From Sciscionella marina DSM 45152 (GTDB lineage: Bacteria; Actinomycetota; Actinomycetes; Mycobacteriales; Pseudonocardiaceae), in NCBI RefSeq assembly GCF_000379465.1, contig NZ_KB905388.1, forward strand, positions 1-64,000: DNA of 64,000 nt, given 5' to 3'. Under the pieces are notes generated by a model. That model made no database searches. It was not told the DNA's origin and was given only the letters and a program-made list of their open reading frames with translations. This document shows positions 34,455 to 41,567 of this stretch, in pieces; positions within the stretch are counted from its first letter, which is position 1, and every line of letters begins with the position of its first letter. The position numbers and the translations under genes are program-made.

Positions 34455-35388
34455 TCTCCAGCAGTACCTTGCCGAGCGCCGCCCGGTCGAGCAGTACCCG
34501 ATGCGCATCGGCGGCCTCGGCGAGCGGGTAACCGGTGGTGCGCGGCCGCAGTGCTTCCGAGGCGGCAAGGCGCAGCAGTTCCCGCCCGTGTTCGGCGTAG
34601 CGTTCCGGATCGGCGCGCACGTACGGGGCCATCCCGAATCCGCGTACGCACCGCATGCCCATCCGCAGCGGGGTCGCGTCCACGTACCCGTCGGCCGCGC
34701 TGTAGCTGACCACCGTGCCGAACGGGCGCAGCGCGGCGACCGAACGGCCGAGCACCGCACCGCCGACCCCGTCCACGACCCGGTCGGCCACTTCCCCGGC
34801 GCCGAACTCCGCGTAGTCGAGTACCTCCGCGGCACCCAGTTCACGCAGGAAGCCCGCCTTGGCTTTGTCTCCGGTCACGCCGAGCACCGATCCCGCGCCG
34901 AGCAGTCCGGCCAGCTGCACCGCGAGGTGTCCGACCCCGCCCGCCGCCCCGGTGACCGCGACCGCTTCGCCTTCCCGGATGCCCGCCGTGCGCAGTGCGC
35001 CCAGCGCGACCTGGCCGTTGCGCACCAGTGCGGCACCGGTGGCGAAGTCCACCTCAGCACCGAGCGCGATGCTGAACGATTCCGCAGAGAGGGCGTAATC
35101 GGCGTAGGCACCGGTGAACGCGACCGCGGCCACCCGGTCCCCCTCGGCGAATCCGGTCACCCCATCACCGACCGCGACCACGGTGCCCGCGATGTCTCCG
35201 CCGGGTGCACAGGGCAGGTCCACCCCGTTGCCGTCCGGGCTCCCGCGCAACTGCCGCACGACGGGGGCGCTCAACCCGGCGCAGGCGACCCGCACCAGCA
35301 GCTGTCCCTCCCCCGGCTCGGGAACCGGCGCCTCTTCCAGGCGCAGTACCTCCGGACCACCGTATTCGGCGAAGCTCACCCTACGCAT
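34447..35388 (-). CDS. MDR family zinc-independent alcohol dehydrogenase / quinone reductase
   Basis: 313 residues of the medium-chain reductase superfamily, quinone oxidoreductase type: N-terminal GroES-like fold (VSFAEYGGPEVLRLEEAPVP), nucleotide-binding VTGAAGGVGHLAVQLAGLLGA near 140-160, no structural-zinc cysteines. NADPH-dependent reductase of quinones or enones. Starts 4 bases after the kinase stop, so it is probably the last gene of the sugar operon, though its role there is unclear. Confidence 0.85.
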   Translation of the reverse strand: MRRVSFAEYGGPEVLRLEEAPVPEPGEGQLLVRVACAGLSAPVVRQLRGSPDGNGVDLPCAPGGDIAGTVVAVGDGVTGFAEGDRVAAVAFTGAYADYALSAESFSIALGAEVDFATGAALVRNGQVALGALRTAGIREGEAVAVTGAAGGVGHLAVQLAGLLGAGSVLGVTGDKAKAGFLRELGAAEVLDYAEFGAGEVADRVVDGVGGAVLGRSVAALRPFGTVVSYSAADGYVDATPLRMGMRCVRGFGMAPYVRADPERYAEHGRELLRLAASEALRPRTTGYPLAEAADAHRVLLDRAALGKVLLEIS

Positions 35389-35392
35389 TCGT

Positions 35393-36295
35393 TCATCCTC
35401 GCAGCTCTGAACCTTCCGCGCAGGAGATTTCCCGCAATGCCAACCGGGCGGCGGTTTCCGCACCGTCGCCCGCCCGGTGCACCCGGGCCCAGCGTTCCCC
35501 GGCGAGCGCGTGCACCCGTTCGGCGAGCGGACCGTTCCCGGTGAGCAGTCCCCCGGCGAGCACGAGTGGTTCGGTCTCGTGTTCCCGGACCAGGGTCGCG
35601 GTGGCGAGCAGCTGCGCGGCGGCCTCGTCGAGGATGGCGCACGCCGCGGGCACCGTGCGATCGAGCACGAGCGGGGCGAGCCGGGCGAGGCTGCCCGGAA
35701 GGTCCGCGTAGACGACGGCGTAGATGGCCTCGCGATCGCGCGCACCGAGTGCCGTGTACACCCGCTCGGCGAGCTCGTCCGGCCGGTCGTTGTCGAGCGC
35801 GTCCAGGGCGTGCTGCACGGCGTGGCGGCCGAGCCACACCCCGGATCCGCGGTCCCCGAGCGCCCAGCCGTGCCCATCGGCGTACCGGACCGCACACCGG
35901 TTCCGGATCCGCCCGGCGATCGCGCCGGTTCCCGCGATGAGCGCGCAGCCGTCCGGTTCTCCGGTACCGGCGGCGAAGGCGAGCGCCACATCCCCGATGT
36001 GCCGCGGTACCACGGCGATGCCGATCCCGCGCAGCGCCGCGCCGATCGCTTCGAAGGTCCCCACGAGCACGTGTCCGCCCGCCATGCCGAGCAGTACCGC
36101 GCGCACATCCGCGCCCCGGTGGCCATCCAGCGCGCGACCGGCCGCCTCGCCGATCCGTGCCGCGCTGGCGGGCACCCCGGCGCTGACCGGGTTCGCCCCG
36201 GCCGCGGTCCCGGTGCCGCGCACCGTTCCCGACTCGTCGAGCAGCGCGGCCCGAGTTCGGGTGCCGCCGATGTCCATGCCCAGCGCGAACGGCAC
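35393..36295 (-). CDS. BadF/BadG-type N-acetylglucosamine kinase-like ATPase
   Basis: 300-residue ASKHA-fold kinase. FALGMDIGGTRTRAALLDE carries the phosphate-1 loop at residues 4-18; GCALIAGTGAIAGRI is phosphate 2 and VLAGGLLTGNGPL the adenosine motif, as in eukaryotic-type GlcNAc kinase and BadF proteins. GTG 36295 overlaps the permease stop codon by one base (TAGTG). It would phosphorylate the imported amino sugar. Exact sugar inferred from the neighbouring NgcE-like binding protein. Confidence 0.82.
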   Translation of the reverse strand: MPFALGMDIGGTRTRAALLDESGTVRGTGTAAGANPVSAGVPASAARIGEAAGRALDGHRGADVRAVLLGMAGGHVLVGTFEAIGAALRGIGIAVVPRHIGDVALAFAAGTGEPDGCALIAGTGAIAGRIRNRCAVRYADGHGWALGDRGSGVWLGRHAVQHALDALDNDRPDELAERVYTALGARDREAIYAVVYADLPGSLARLAPLVLDRTVPAACAILDEAAAQLLATATLVREHETEPLVLAGGLLTGNGPLAERVHALAGERWARVHRAGDGAETAARLALREISCAEGSELRG

Positions 36296-37221
36296 TATTT
36301 CACCGCGCCCGCGGTGAGTCCGGCCTGAATATGCCGTTGGAAGAGCACATACACGATGATCATCGGCAGGATCGCCATGGACAGCGCGGCGAACAGGGCG
36401 GGCCAGTCCGCGCGATAACTGGAACTGATCGCGATGTCCGCGATGCCCTGGGTGAGCACCCATTTGTCCTTGGCCTGACCGGAAAGCAGCACCAGCGGCA
36501 GCAGATACTGGTTCCACTGGCCGACCACGTTGAAGATGGTGATGCTGATCAGTCCCGGTTTGGCCATCGGCATCATCACCCGGAAGAACAGCCGGGTGTT
36601 CGAGCAGCCGTCGATCACCGCGGCCTCGGCCACCGGGGTGGGCAGGGTGCGGAAGAACGCGGTGAGGAAGAATACCGTGAACGGCAACGAATAGGCGATA
36701 TAGACGAGGATGACCCCGCCGTAGGAATCGAGCCCGATGAACTGGCCGATTCCCGGAATCTGCCCGATATTGCGCACCACGAAGAACAGTGGGGTCAGCG
36801 CGAGAAACACCGGGAAGGCCAGCCCGGCCACGAACACGAAGTAGATGAACCTGGCGCCCCGGAACGGATAGCGGGCCAGCACATAGGCGGCCATCGAACC
36901 GAGCACCATCGTGCCGAACGTCCCGGCTGCGACCACCAGAATCGTGTTCAGGAAGAATCGGCCGATGTTCCCCTCACTGAACGCGCGGGACCAGTTGCCG
37001 GTGCGCAGCTGCCCGGGAATCGACCACGCATTGGTGAACAGTTCGGTATTGGATTTGAACGAGGAAACGAATATCCAGATGATCGGCACGACGATGAGCA
37101 CGGCCCATACGAAAAGCACCACGTGCGAGACACCGCCGAGAAAACCCGATGATCTGCGGGTGTTCACGTTCGCGGGTTCGATCTCGCCACGGCCGGTGCG
37201 CGCGGGTGCGTCGATACTCAT
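36295..37221 (-). CDS. carbohydrate ABC transporter permease, MalG type
   Basis: 308 residues, six membrane helices, and the cytoplasmic EAA loop (EAAVIDGCSNTRLFFRVMMP) that docks the ATPase. MalG-like C-terminal half of a CUT1 sugar importer. The ATG is in an ATGA overlap with a 28-codon frame (37218-37304). It pairs with the permease at 37315 and the binding protein at 38231. No ATPase gene is in the locus; CUT1 systems of actinomycetes commonly share one (MsiK). Confidence 0.92.
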   Translation of the reverse strand: MSIDAPARTGRGEIEPANVNTRRSSGFLGGVSHVVLFVWAVLIVVPIIWIFVSSFKSNTELFTNAWSIPGQLRTGNWSRAFSEGNIGRFFLNTILVVAAGTFGTMVLGSMAAYVLARYPFRGARFIYFVFVAGLAFPVFLALTPLFFVVRNIGQIPGIGQFIGLDSYGGVILVYIAYSLPFTVFFLTAFFRTLPTPVAEAAVIDGCSNTRLFFRVMMPMAKPGLISITIFNVVGQWNQYLLPLVLLSGQAKDKWVLTQGIADIAISSSYRADWPALFAALSMAILPMIIVYVLFQRHIQAGLTAGAVK

Positions 37222-37304
37222 GCCTCGCCTCCTCGCCCGGTGCGCTCCTCACTCGCTGGCGCTCGCTGCGATGCTCCCGCGCTCGTTGCCTTCGGAGCAG
37301 TCAT
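37218..37304 (-). CDS. 28-residue open frame between permease genes
   Basis: ATG 37304 has AGGAGG upstream and reads MTAPKATSAGASQRAPASEE and a short tail before TGA, which overlaps the MalG-type permease start (ATGA). The composition is Ala/Ser/Arg-rich without family. It may be a translated leader that couples the two permease genes or only a repeat-derived insert: GGAGGC-G-GGCATGA occurs at both ends of it. Confidence 0.35.
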   Translation of the reverse strand: MTAPKATSAGASQRAPASEERTGRGGEA

Positions 37305-37314
37305 GCCCTGCCTC

Positions 37315-38217
37315 CTAGAGTTCCACCCGCTCGCGCCTGGTCAGCCCGAAAACCACGCCCGCGAAGATCAGGATCACGAAGAACAGCACTACCCCCATCG
37401 CCGAGGCGTACCCGAATTTCGAGTACACGAAGGCATTGCGGTAGATCTCGGTGGACAGCACCTGGGTGGAACCGTCCGGGCCGCCCTGGTCGACGGTGAG
37501 CACCCAGACGATCGCGAACACGTCGAACGCGGCGATTCCCATGTAGACCCACGCGGTCTGCACCGTGTCCCACAGCAGCGGGAGCGTGATACGGAAGAAC
37601 ATCTGGATCCGGTTCGCCCCGTCGAGGCGCGCCGATTCATAGATCTCCAGCGGTACATTGCCCATGGCGGCGCTGAACAACACCACGTAGAACCCCACCT
37701 GCTGCCAGACGAGCACCCCGAGCACCGACCACAGGGCCAGATCCGGGCTGGTGAGGAAACCGATCGGCTGCGCGCCGAGACCGATCAGCGGGCCGTTGAT
37801 CATGCCTCCGGTGTCGGTCTTGAGCACCGACTGGAACAGCACCGCGACGATCACCAGCGAGAGCACCTGCGGCAGGAAGATGATCACCCGGTACACCTTC
37901 GAACCGCCGACCCCGCCCTTGCGCCCGCCCGAGGTGAGCAGGAAAGCGAAGAACATCCCGAGCCCGAGCACGATCAACGGGCCGAGCACGAGCAAAATCG
38001 CGTTATGCCCGATCGCGTGCCAGAACGTGGAATCGGCGAACAGCGCCTCGAAATTGGCGAACCCGACGAAGTTCTGGGTCTGGCTCGCTCCGTGCCAGTC
38101 GGTGAACGCGATCTGGAACGCCTGCACATACGGCGAGATCACGTACACCACGTAGATCAGCGCCGGCAGGGCGAGGAAACCGACGATGAACAGGAATTTG
38201 CGCCGGGTGGCCAGCAT
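37315..38217 (-). CDS. carbohydrate ABC transporter permease, MalF type
   Basis: 300 residues with six membrane helices and the EAA-type loop (YESARLDGANRIQMFFRITLP) near residue 200. Partner of the MalG-type permease. Begins 13 bases after the binding-protein stop. Similarity of the set to NgcF/NgcG is inferred from the binding protein. Confidence 0.92.
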   Translation of the reverse strand: MLATRRKFLFIVGFLALPALIYVVYVISPYVQAFQIAFTDWHGASQTQNFVGFANFEALFADSTFWHAIGHNAILLVLGPLIVLGLGMFFAFLLTSGGRKGGVGGSKVYRVIIFLPQVLSLVIVAVLFQSVLKTDTGGMINGPLIGLGAQPIGFLTSPDLALWSVLGVLVWQQVGFYVVLFSAAMGNVPLEIYESARLDGANRIQMFFRITLPLLWDTVQTAWVYMGIAAFDVFAIVWVLTVDQGGPDGSTQVLSTEIYRNAFVYSKFGYASAMGVVLFFVILIFAGVVFGLTRRERVEL

Positions 38218-38230
38218 TCGCCTGCTCCGC

Positions 38231-39625
38231 TCAGCGGTGGTACTTCTTGACCGAGGGGTCCTTCTTGAGCTGATCGGCCTTCTGTTGCACCTGATCGCAG
38301 AACGCGTCCGGGGTCATGCGCCCGGCCATGAGCTCATTGGTCGCCGATTTCACCGCGTCGAAAAGCTGCTTGTACCAGTATTCGAAGCGCCAGGAAAAGG
38401 CGTTCTCCCCGGCGGCCGTGTGCATCTGCACCGTCGAGGCGAGTCCCGGGCTCTGTTTCTCCGGGATCGCGTCCTTGACAACGGTCATCGAGGCCGTCAT
38501 CGCCGAGTACCGGGTCGCCCCTTCCTTGGACAGCATGGCGCGCAGGTATTCCAGGCCACCGCCCGGGTTCTTCGCCTTGGCCGGGACCAGGAAACCGCCG
38601 ATGGGGATGGAGTGGATCGCGGTCTGCGGCAGCTTGTCCGAACCGGTGAGCGAGGGAACCGGGAGCACGCCGTAGTCGAATCCCGGTGGAATGGATTTCT
38701 TCTGCTCGTTCTCGATCCAGGAGCCGCAGGGCAGCATCGCGACCTGACCGTTGTTCTGTTTGGTCTGCGATTCGGTGTGCGAAATGCCCGCGGTCCCCTC
38801 CATGAGGTATTTCGCGCCGATCTCCTGCCAGGCGGCCGCGGCCTGCTTGATCGGCTCCGCCTTCCACGCCCCGTCCTCGAGATTGTCGATGTTCTTCATC
38901 ACCTCGAGGCCACCGGTCTTGATCGCCATGGTCAGCATGGGTTCCATCTGATACTGCGGGTATTTCCCGGCATAGGTGTACGCGGCCATCCCGGAACCCT
39001 TGATGGTCTGGCACAGCTTCACGAACTCGTCCCAGGTCTTCGGCACCTGCCAGCCGCGCTCCCGGAACAGTTTCTGCGAATACCAGATCCCGTAGGAGTT
39101 CAGCGTGTACAGCACCTCGACGAGCTTTCCGTTGTAGGTGCCGAATTCCTTCGCCGAGGGATCGAGCAGATCGCCGACCTTCTTACCGGGCACATCCCAA
39201 GCGGGCGCGTCCAGCAGCCGCGTGAGATCGGTGAGCTGGCCGTCCCCGCTCAGCGAACCCTCGTCCATCTTGTTGTCGCCGTCGTTGTCCACCACATCCG
39301 GTGGGGTTCCGCCGGCGAACTGCGGTTGCAGCACCTTGTTGATTTCCTTGGTGACCTGGATGTCGACCTTGGCGCCCTTGTGTTTCCCCTCGAGCATCGG
39401 TTTGTGCACGCTCCTGGCGTATTCGGAGCCGTATCCGCCGTCGAAGATGTACACCTTGACCGGGGTGTCGACGGCCATGCCAAGCGGATTGTCCGGGGTG
39501 ACCTTTCCGGTGACCGCGGTGTTCCCCCCACCGCCGCCACCGGTCGCGCAGCCACCGACGACCGGGACCGCGAGCAGGCCCGCCAGCGCACTACCCCTGA
39601 TGAACGTCCGCCTGTCGAGGTTCAT
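38231..39625 (-). CDS. NgcE-like sugar-binding lipoprotein
   Basis: 464-residue extracellular solute-binding protein. NLDRRTFIRGSALAGLLAV is a twin-arginine signal followed by lipobox VGGC (Cys at about 26) and a Gly-rich linker. The mature region (GIWYSQKLFRERGWQVPKTW, VAMLPCGSWIENEQKK) is that of the N-acetylglucosamine / diacetylchitobiose binding protein NgcE of streptomycetes. AAAGGAG precedes ATG 39625. Sugar specificity is by family resemblance. Confidence 0.82.
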   Translation of the reverse strand: MNLDRRTFIRGSALAGLLAVPVVGGCATGGGGGGNTAVTGKVTPDNPLGMAVDTPVKVYIFDGGYGSEYARSVHKPMLEGKHKGAKVDIQVTKEINKVLQPQFAGGTPPDVVDNDGDNKMDEGSLSGDGQLTDLTRLLDAPAWDVPGKKVGDLLDPSAKEFGTYNGKLVEVLYTLNSYGIWYSQKLFRERGWQVPKTWDEFVKLCQTIKGSGMAAYTYAGKYPQYQMEPMLTMAIKTGGLEVMKNIDNLEDGAWKAEPIKQAAAAWQEIGAKYLMEGTAGISHTESQTKQNNGQVAMLPCGSWIENEQKKSIPPGFDYGVLPVPSLTGSDKLPQTAIHSIPIGGFLVPAKAKNPGGGLEYLRAMLSKEGATRYSAMTASMTVVKDAIPEKQSPGLASTVQMHTAAGENAFSWRFEYWYKQLFDAVKSATNELMAGRMTPDAFCDQVQQKADQLKKDPSVKKYHR

Positions 39626-39644
39626 TGGTGATCTCCTTTGATCC

Positions 39645-40418
39645 CTATGCGCTGCGCCGAATCCTCCCGGCGTAACGCGCTTCGAGTGTTTTGTTGTGCT
39701 CATCCCCATCCGGAATGTTCGCCGAGCGGTACACCGGGGCGGGCTCACCGTCGAGCGCGAAGGCGCGCACCACTTCCGCGATCGTCAGCTGCACGAGCAA
39801 CGCCCCGGACATCGAGGAAATGGCACACACCGAACCGCCGTCGGCCATGCGCAGAATCGCATCGCCGTACGGCGCCCCGTTGTCGAGTACCAGGTCGGCG
39901 TAATCCCCCAGTTTGTTACCGCTCGGATGCCGAGACGGTACTCCCTCGGAATGTGCCCGCGAATTCACCGCGATCAGCGCGTGCCCCTTGTCCTTGACCA
40001 GCTTGGCCATTTCCACGATGCAACCGTTGACCCCGGAATTCGAGGCGATGACGAAAAGATCATCCGGACGCGGATCGGTGAGCGTGTACAGCCGGTGCGC
40101 CACTTCCGGATCGCGTTCGAGTTTCGCGTCGAACAGCACCTGCGCCGGTTCGCCGCCGAGCACGACCAGGTCCCGCAGTGCCACCTTGTTCGTCGGCACG
40201 AGACCCCCCGCGCGACCGGCGATCTCCATGGCCAGCCCCTCGGAATGCCCGGTGCCGAAGGCCTGCACGATTCCCCCGGAACGCAGGGCATGGGTGATCA
40301 TCGTGGCCGCTTCGGCGACCGCTTCGACGTTCCGCTCGGCCACCTGGTCGAGCAATTCCCGCGCACGGGTGAGAAATGCGCCCGCACCGACCTCGCTTGC
40401 CCCTGCCGGTTGTCCCAT
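39645..40418 (-). CDS. SIS-domain sugar-phosphate protein
   Basis: 257 residues with a single SIS (sugar isomerase) domain: IVQAFGTGHSEGLAMEIAGR binds a phosphosugar, and FVIASNSGVNGCIVEMAKL follows. Proteins of this kind next to Ngc-type importers act on N-acetyl-amino-sugar phosphates; the Streptomyces GlcNAc-6P dehydratase NagS is a possible functional relative, but orthology cannot be judged here. First gene of the sugar operon, 20 bases before the binding protein, divergent from the RpiR regulator. Confidence 0.75.
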   Translation of the reverse strand: MGQPAGASEVGAGAFLTRARELLDQVAERNVEAVAEAATMITHALRSGGIVQAFGTGHSEGLAMEIAGRAGGLVPTNKVALRDLVVLGGEPAQVLFDAKLERDPEVAHRLYTLTDPRPDDLFVIASNSGVNGCIVEMAKLVKDKGHALIAVNSRAHSEGVPSRHPSGNKLGDYADLVLDNGAPYGDAILRMADGGSVCAISSMSGALLVQLTIAEVVRAFALDGEPAPVYRSANIPDGDEHNKTLEARYAGRIRRSA

Positions 40419-40546
40419 GGGCCGACCTCCTGTTGACGCCCCGTAATCGCAAATCCGGATGTGGTGAAGAATTTTTCGCCACGACCGGATCCGCTCGGCG
40501 CGTCGAGTAGGGATTGGTGGATACTGTGGAACCCCGGTGCCCGAAT

Positions 40547-40606
40547 GTCAATAGGCCATACGATCCGGGCTTCGGCGCGCGTTCACCGCCCGTTCGTCCT
40601 ATTGAC
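40547..40606. promoter_or_regulatory. inverted pair in RpiR/SIS divergent promoter
   Basis: GTCAATAGG (40547-40555) and CCTATTGAC (40598-40606) are perfect reverse complements, 51 bases between centres. TTGACGCC also recurs at 40433-40440 and 40602-40609. Candidate RpiR binding half-sites; no DasR-type site was noticed. Confidence 0.45.
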
Positions 40607-40669
40607 GCCGAGTGGGTACTGCGCATAATTTTTCTTTCCTCACCGTTCGCCACATCACGCGGAGTGCAC

Positions 40670-41563
40670 GTGGCACCACTTTCCAGCAACGAGCCGGGCG
40701 TCAGCGAACGACTGCGCGCGATCCTTCCCGCCCTCCCCGAGGTGCAGCGCGGGATAGCCGAACTCGTCCTCGAGGATCCGGCGGCCGCCTCCCGATCGAC
40801 GATCGTGGAACTGGCCGATGCGTGCGCGGTGTCCACCGGGAGCATCACCCGGTTGTGCCGGGCACTCGGCCTTTCCGGATATTCCGAACTGCGCCTCGGG
40901 CTCGCCTCGGACAGTGGGCGCTCGTACCAGGATTCGCTGGCCGCCACGATCGGCACCGATGTCAGCGCCGAAGATGATCTCGCACAGATCGCCACCGTCG
41001 TCTCGGCGAATGTGGGACACGCCGTCACGGAATCGGTCACCAAACTCAACCTCACCGATATCGACACCGCGGCCGGCCGGCTCGCTTCCGCGCGCCGGGT
41101 GCAGATCTTCGGCACCGGTGGTTCCGGGGTCATGGCCAATGATTTCCAGCAGCGCGCCTACCGGATCGGGGTGCCCTGCTGGACGTGGGCCGACACCCAT
41201 CTCGCCCTTTCCGCGGCCGCGCTGCTCGGCAACCGCGATGTGCTGCTGGCGATTTCGCACAGCGGCCACACCCGCGATGTGTACGACGTGCTCACCGAGG
41301 CCGGGGACAAGGGCGCGTTCACCATCGCCGTCACCGATGACGCGCAGTCCCCGATCGGAACACAGGCCCGCCTCGTGCTCACCTCCAGCGTCGGGGATCT
41401 CGGCTATCACACCGAAGCCATCGCCGCGCGGCATGCCCAGCTGGTCGTGCTCGACGTGCTCTACGTGGCGGTGGCCCAGCGAACCCAGCAGCAGACCCGT
41501 GCGGCGATAACGGCGACCGCAGCCGCGGTGAGTGGATACAAACGGCCCGGAAGAGTGAGGTGA
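40670..41563 (+). CDS. RpiR/MurR family regulator
   Basis: 297 residues: N-terminal HTH_6 (EVQRGIAELVLEDPAAASRS, then ELADACAVSTGSITRLCRAL) and a C-terminal SIS domain (VQIFGTGGSGVMANDFQQRA, LAISHSGHTRDVYDVL) that senses a phosphosugar. GTG 40670 lies 6 bases after GGAG. Divergent from the sugar operon and 4 bases ahead of the secreted glycosidase gene, so it likely coordinates both with amino-sugar phosphate levels. Confidence 0.88.
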   Translation: MAPLSSNEPGVSERLRAILPALPEVQRGIAELVLEDPAAASRSTIVELADACAVSTGSITRLCRALGLSGYSELRLGLASDSGRSYQDSLAATIGTDVSAEDDLAQIATVVSANVGHAVTESVTKLNLTDIDTAAGRLASARRVQIFGTGGSGVMANDFQQRAYRIGVPCWTWADTHLALSAAALLGNRDVLLAISHSGHTRDVYDVLTEAGDKGAFTIAVTDDAQSPIGTQARLVLTSSVGDLGYHTEAIAARHAQLVVLDVLYVAVAQRTQQQTRAAITATAAAVSGYKRPGRVR

Positions 41564-41567
41564 TCGC

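Noticed and set aside
34447-36126. 559-residue minus frame joining the MDR reductase to an upstream segment
   Set aside because: The upstream part is a shadow of the sugar kinase in another frame; the MDR enzyme starts at 35388 with family-typical N-terminus.
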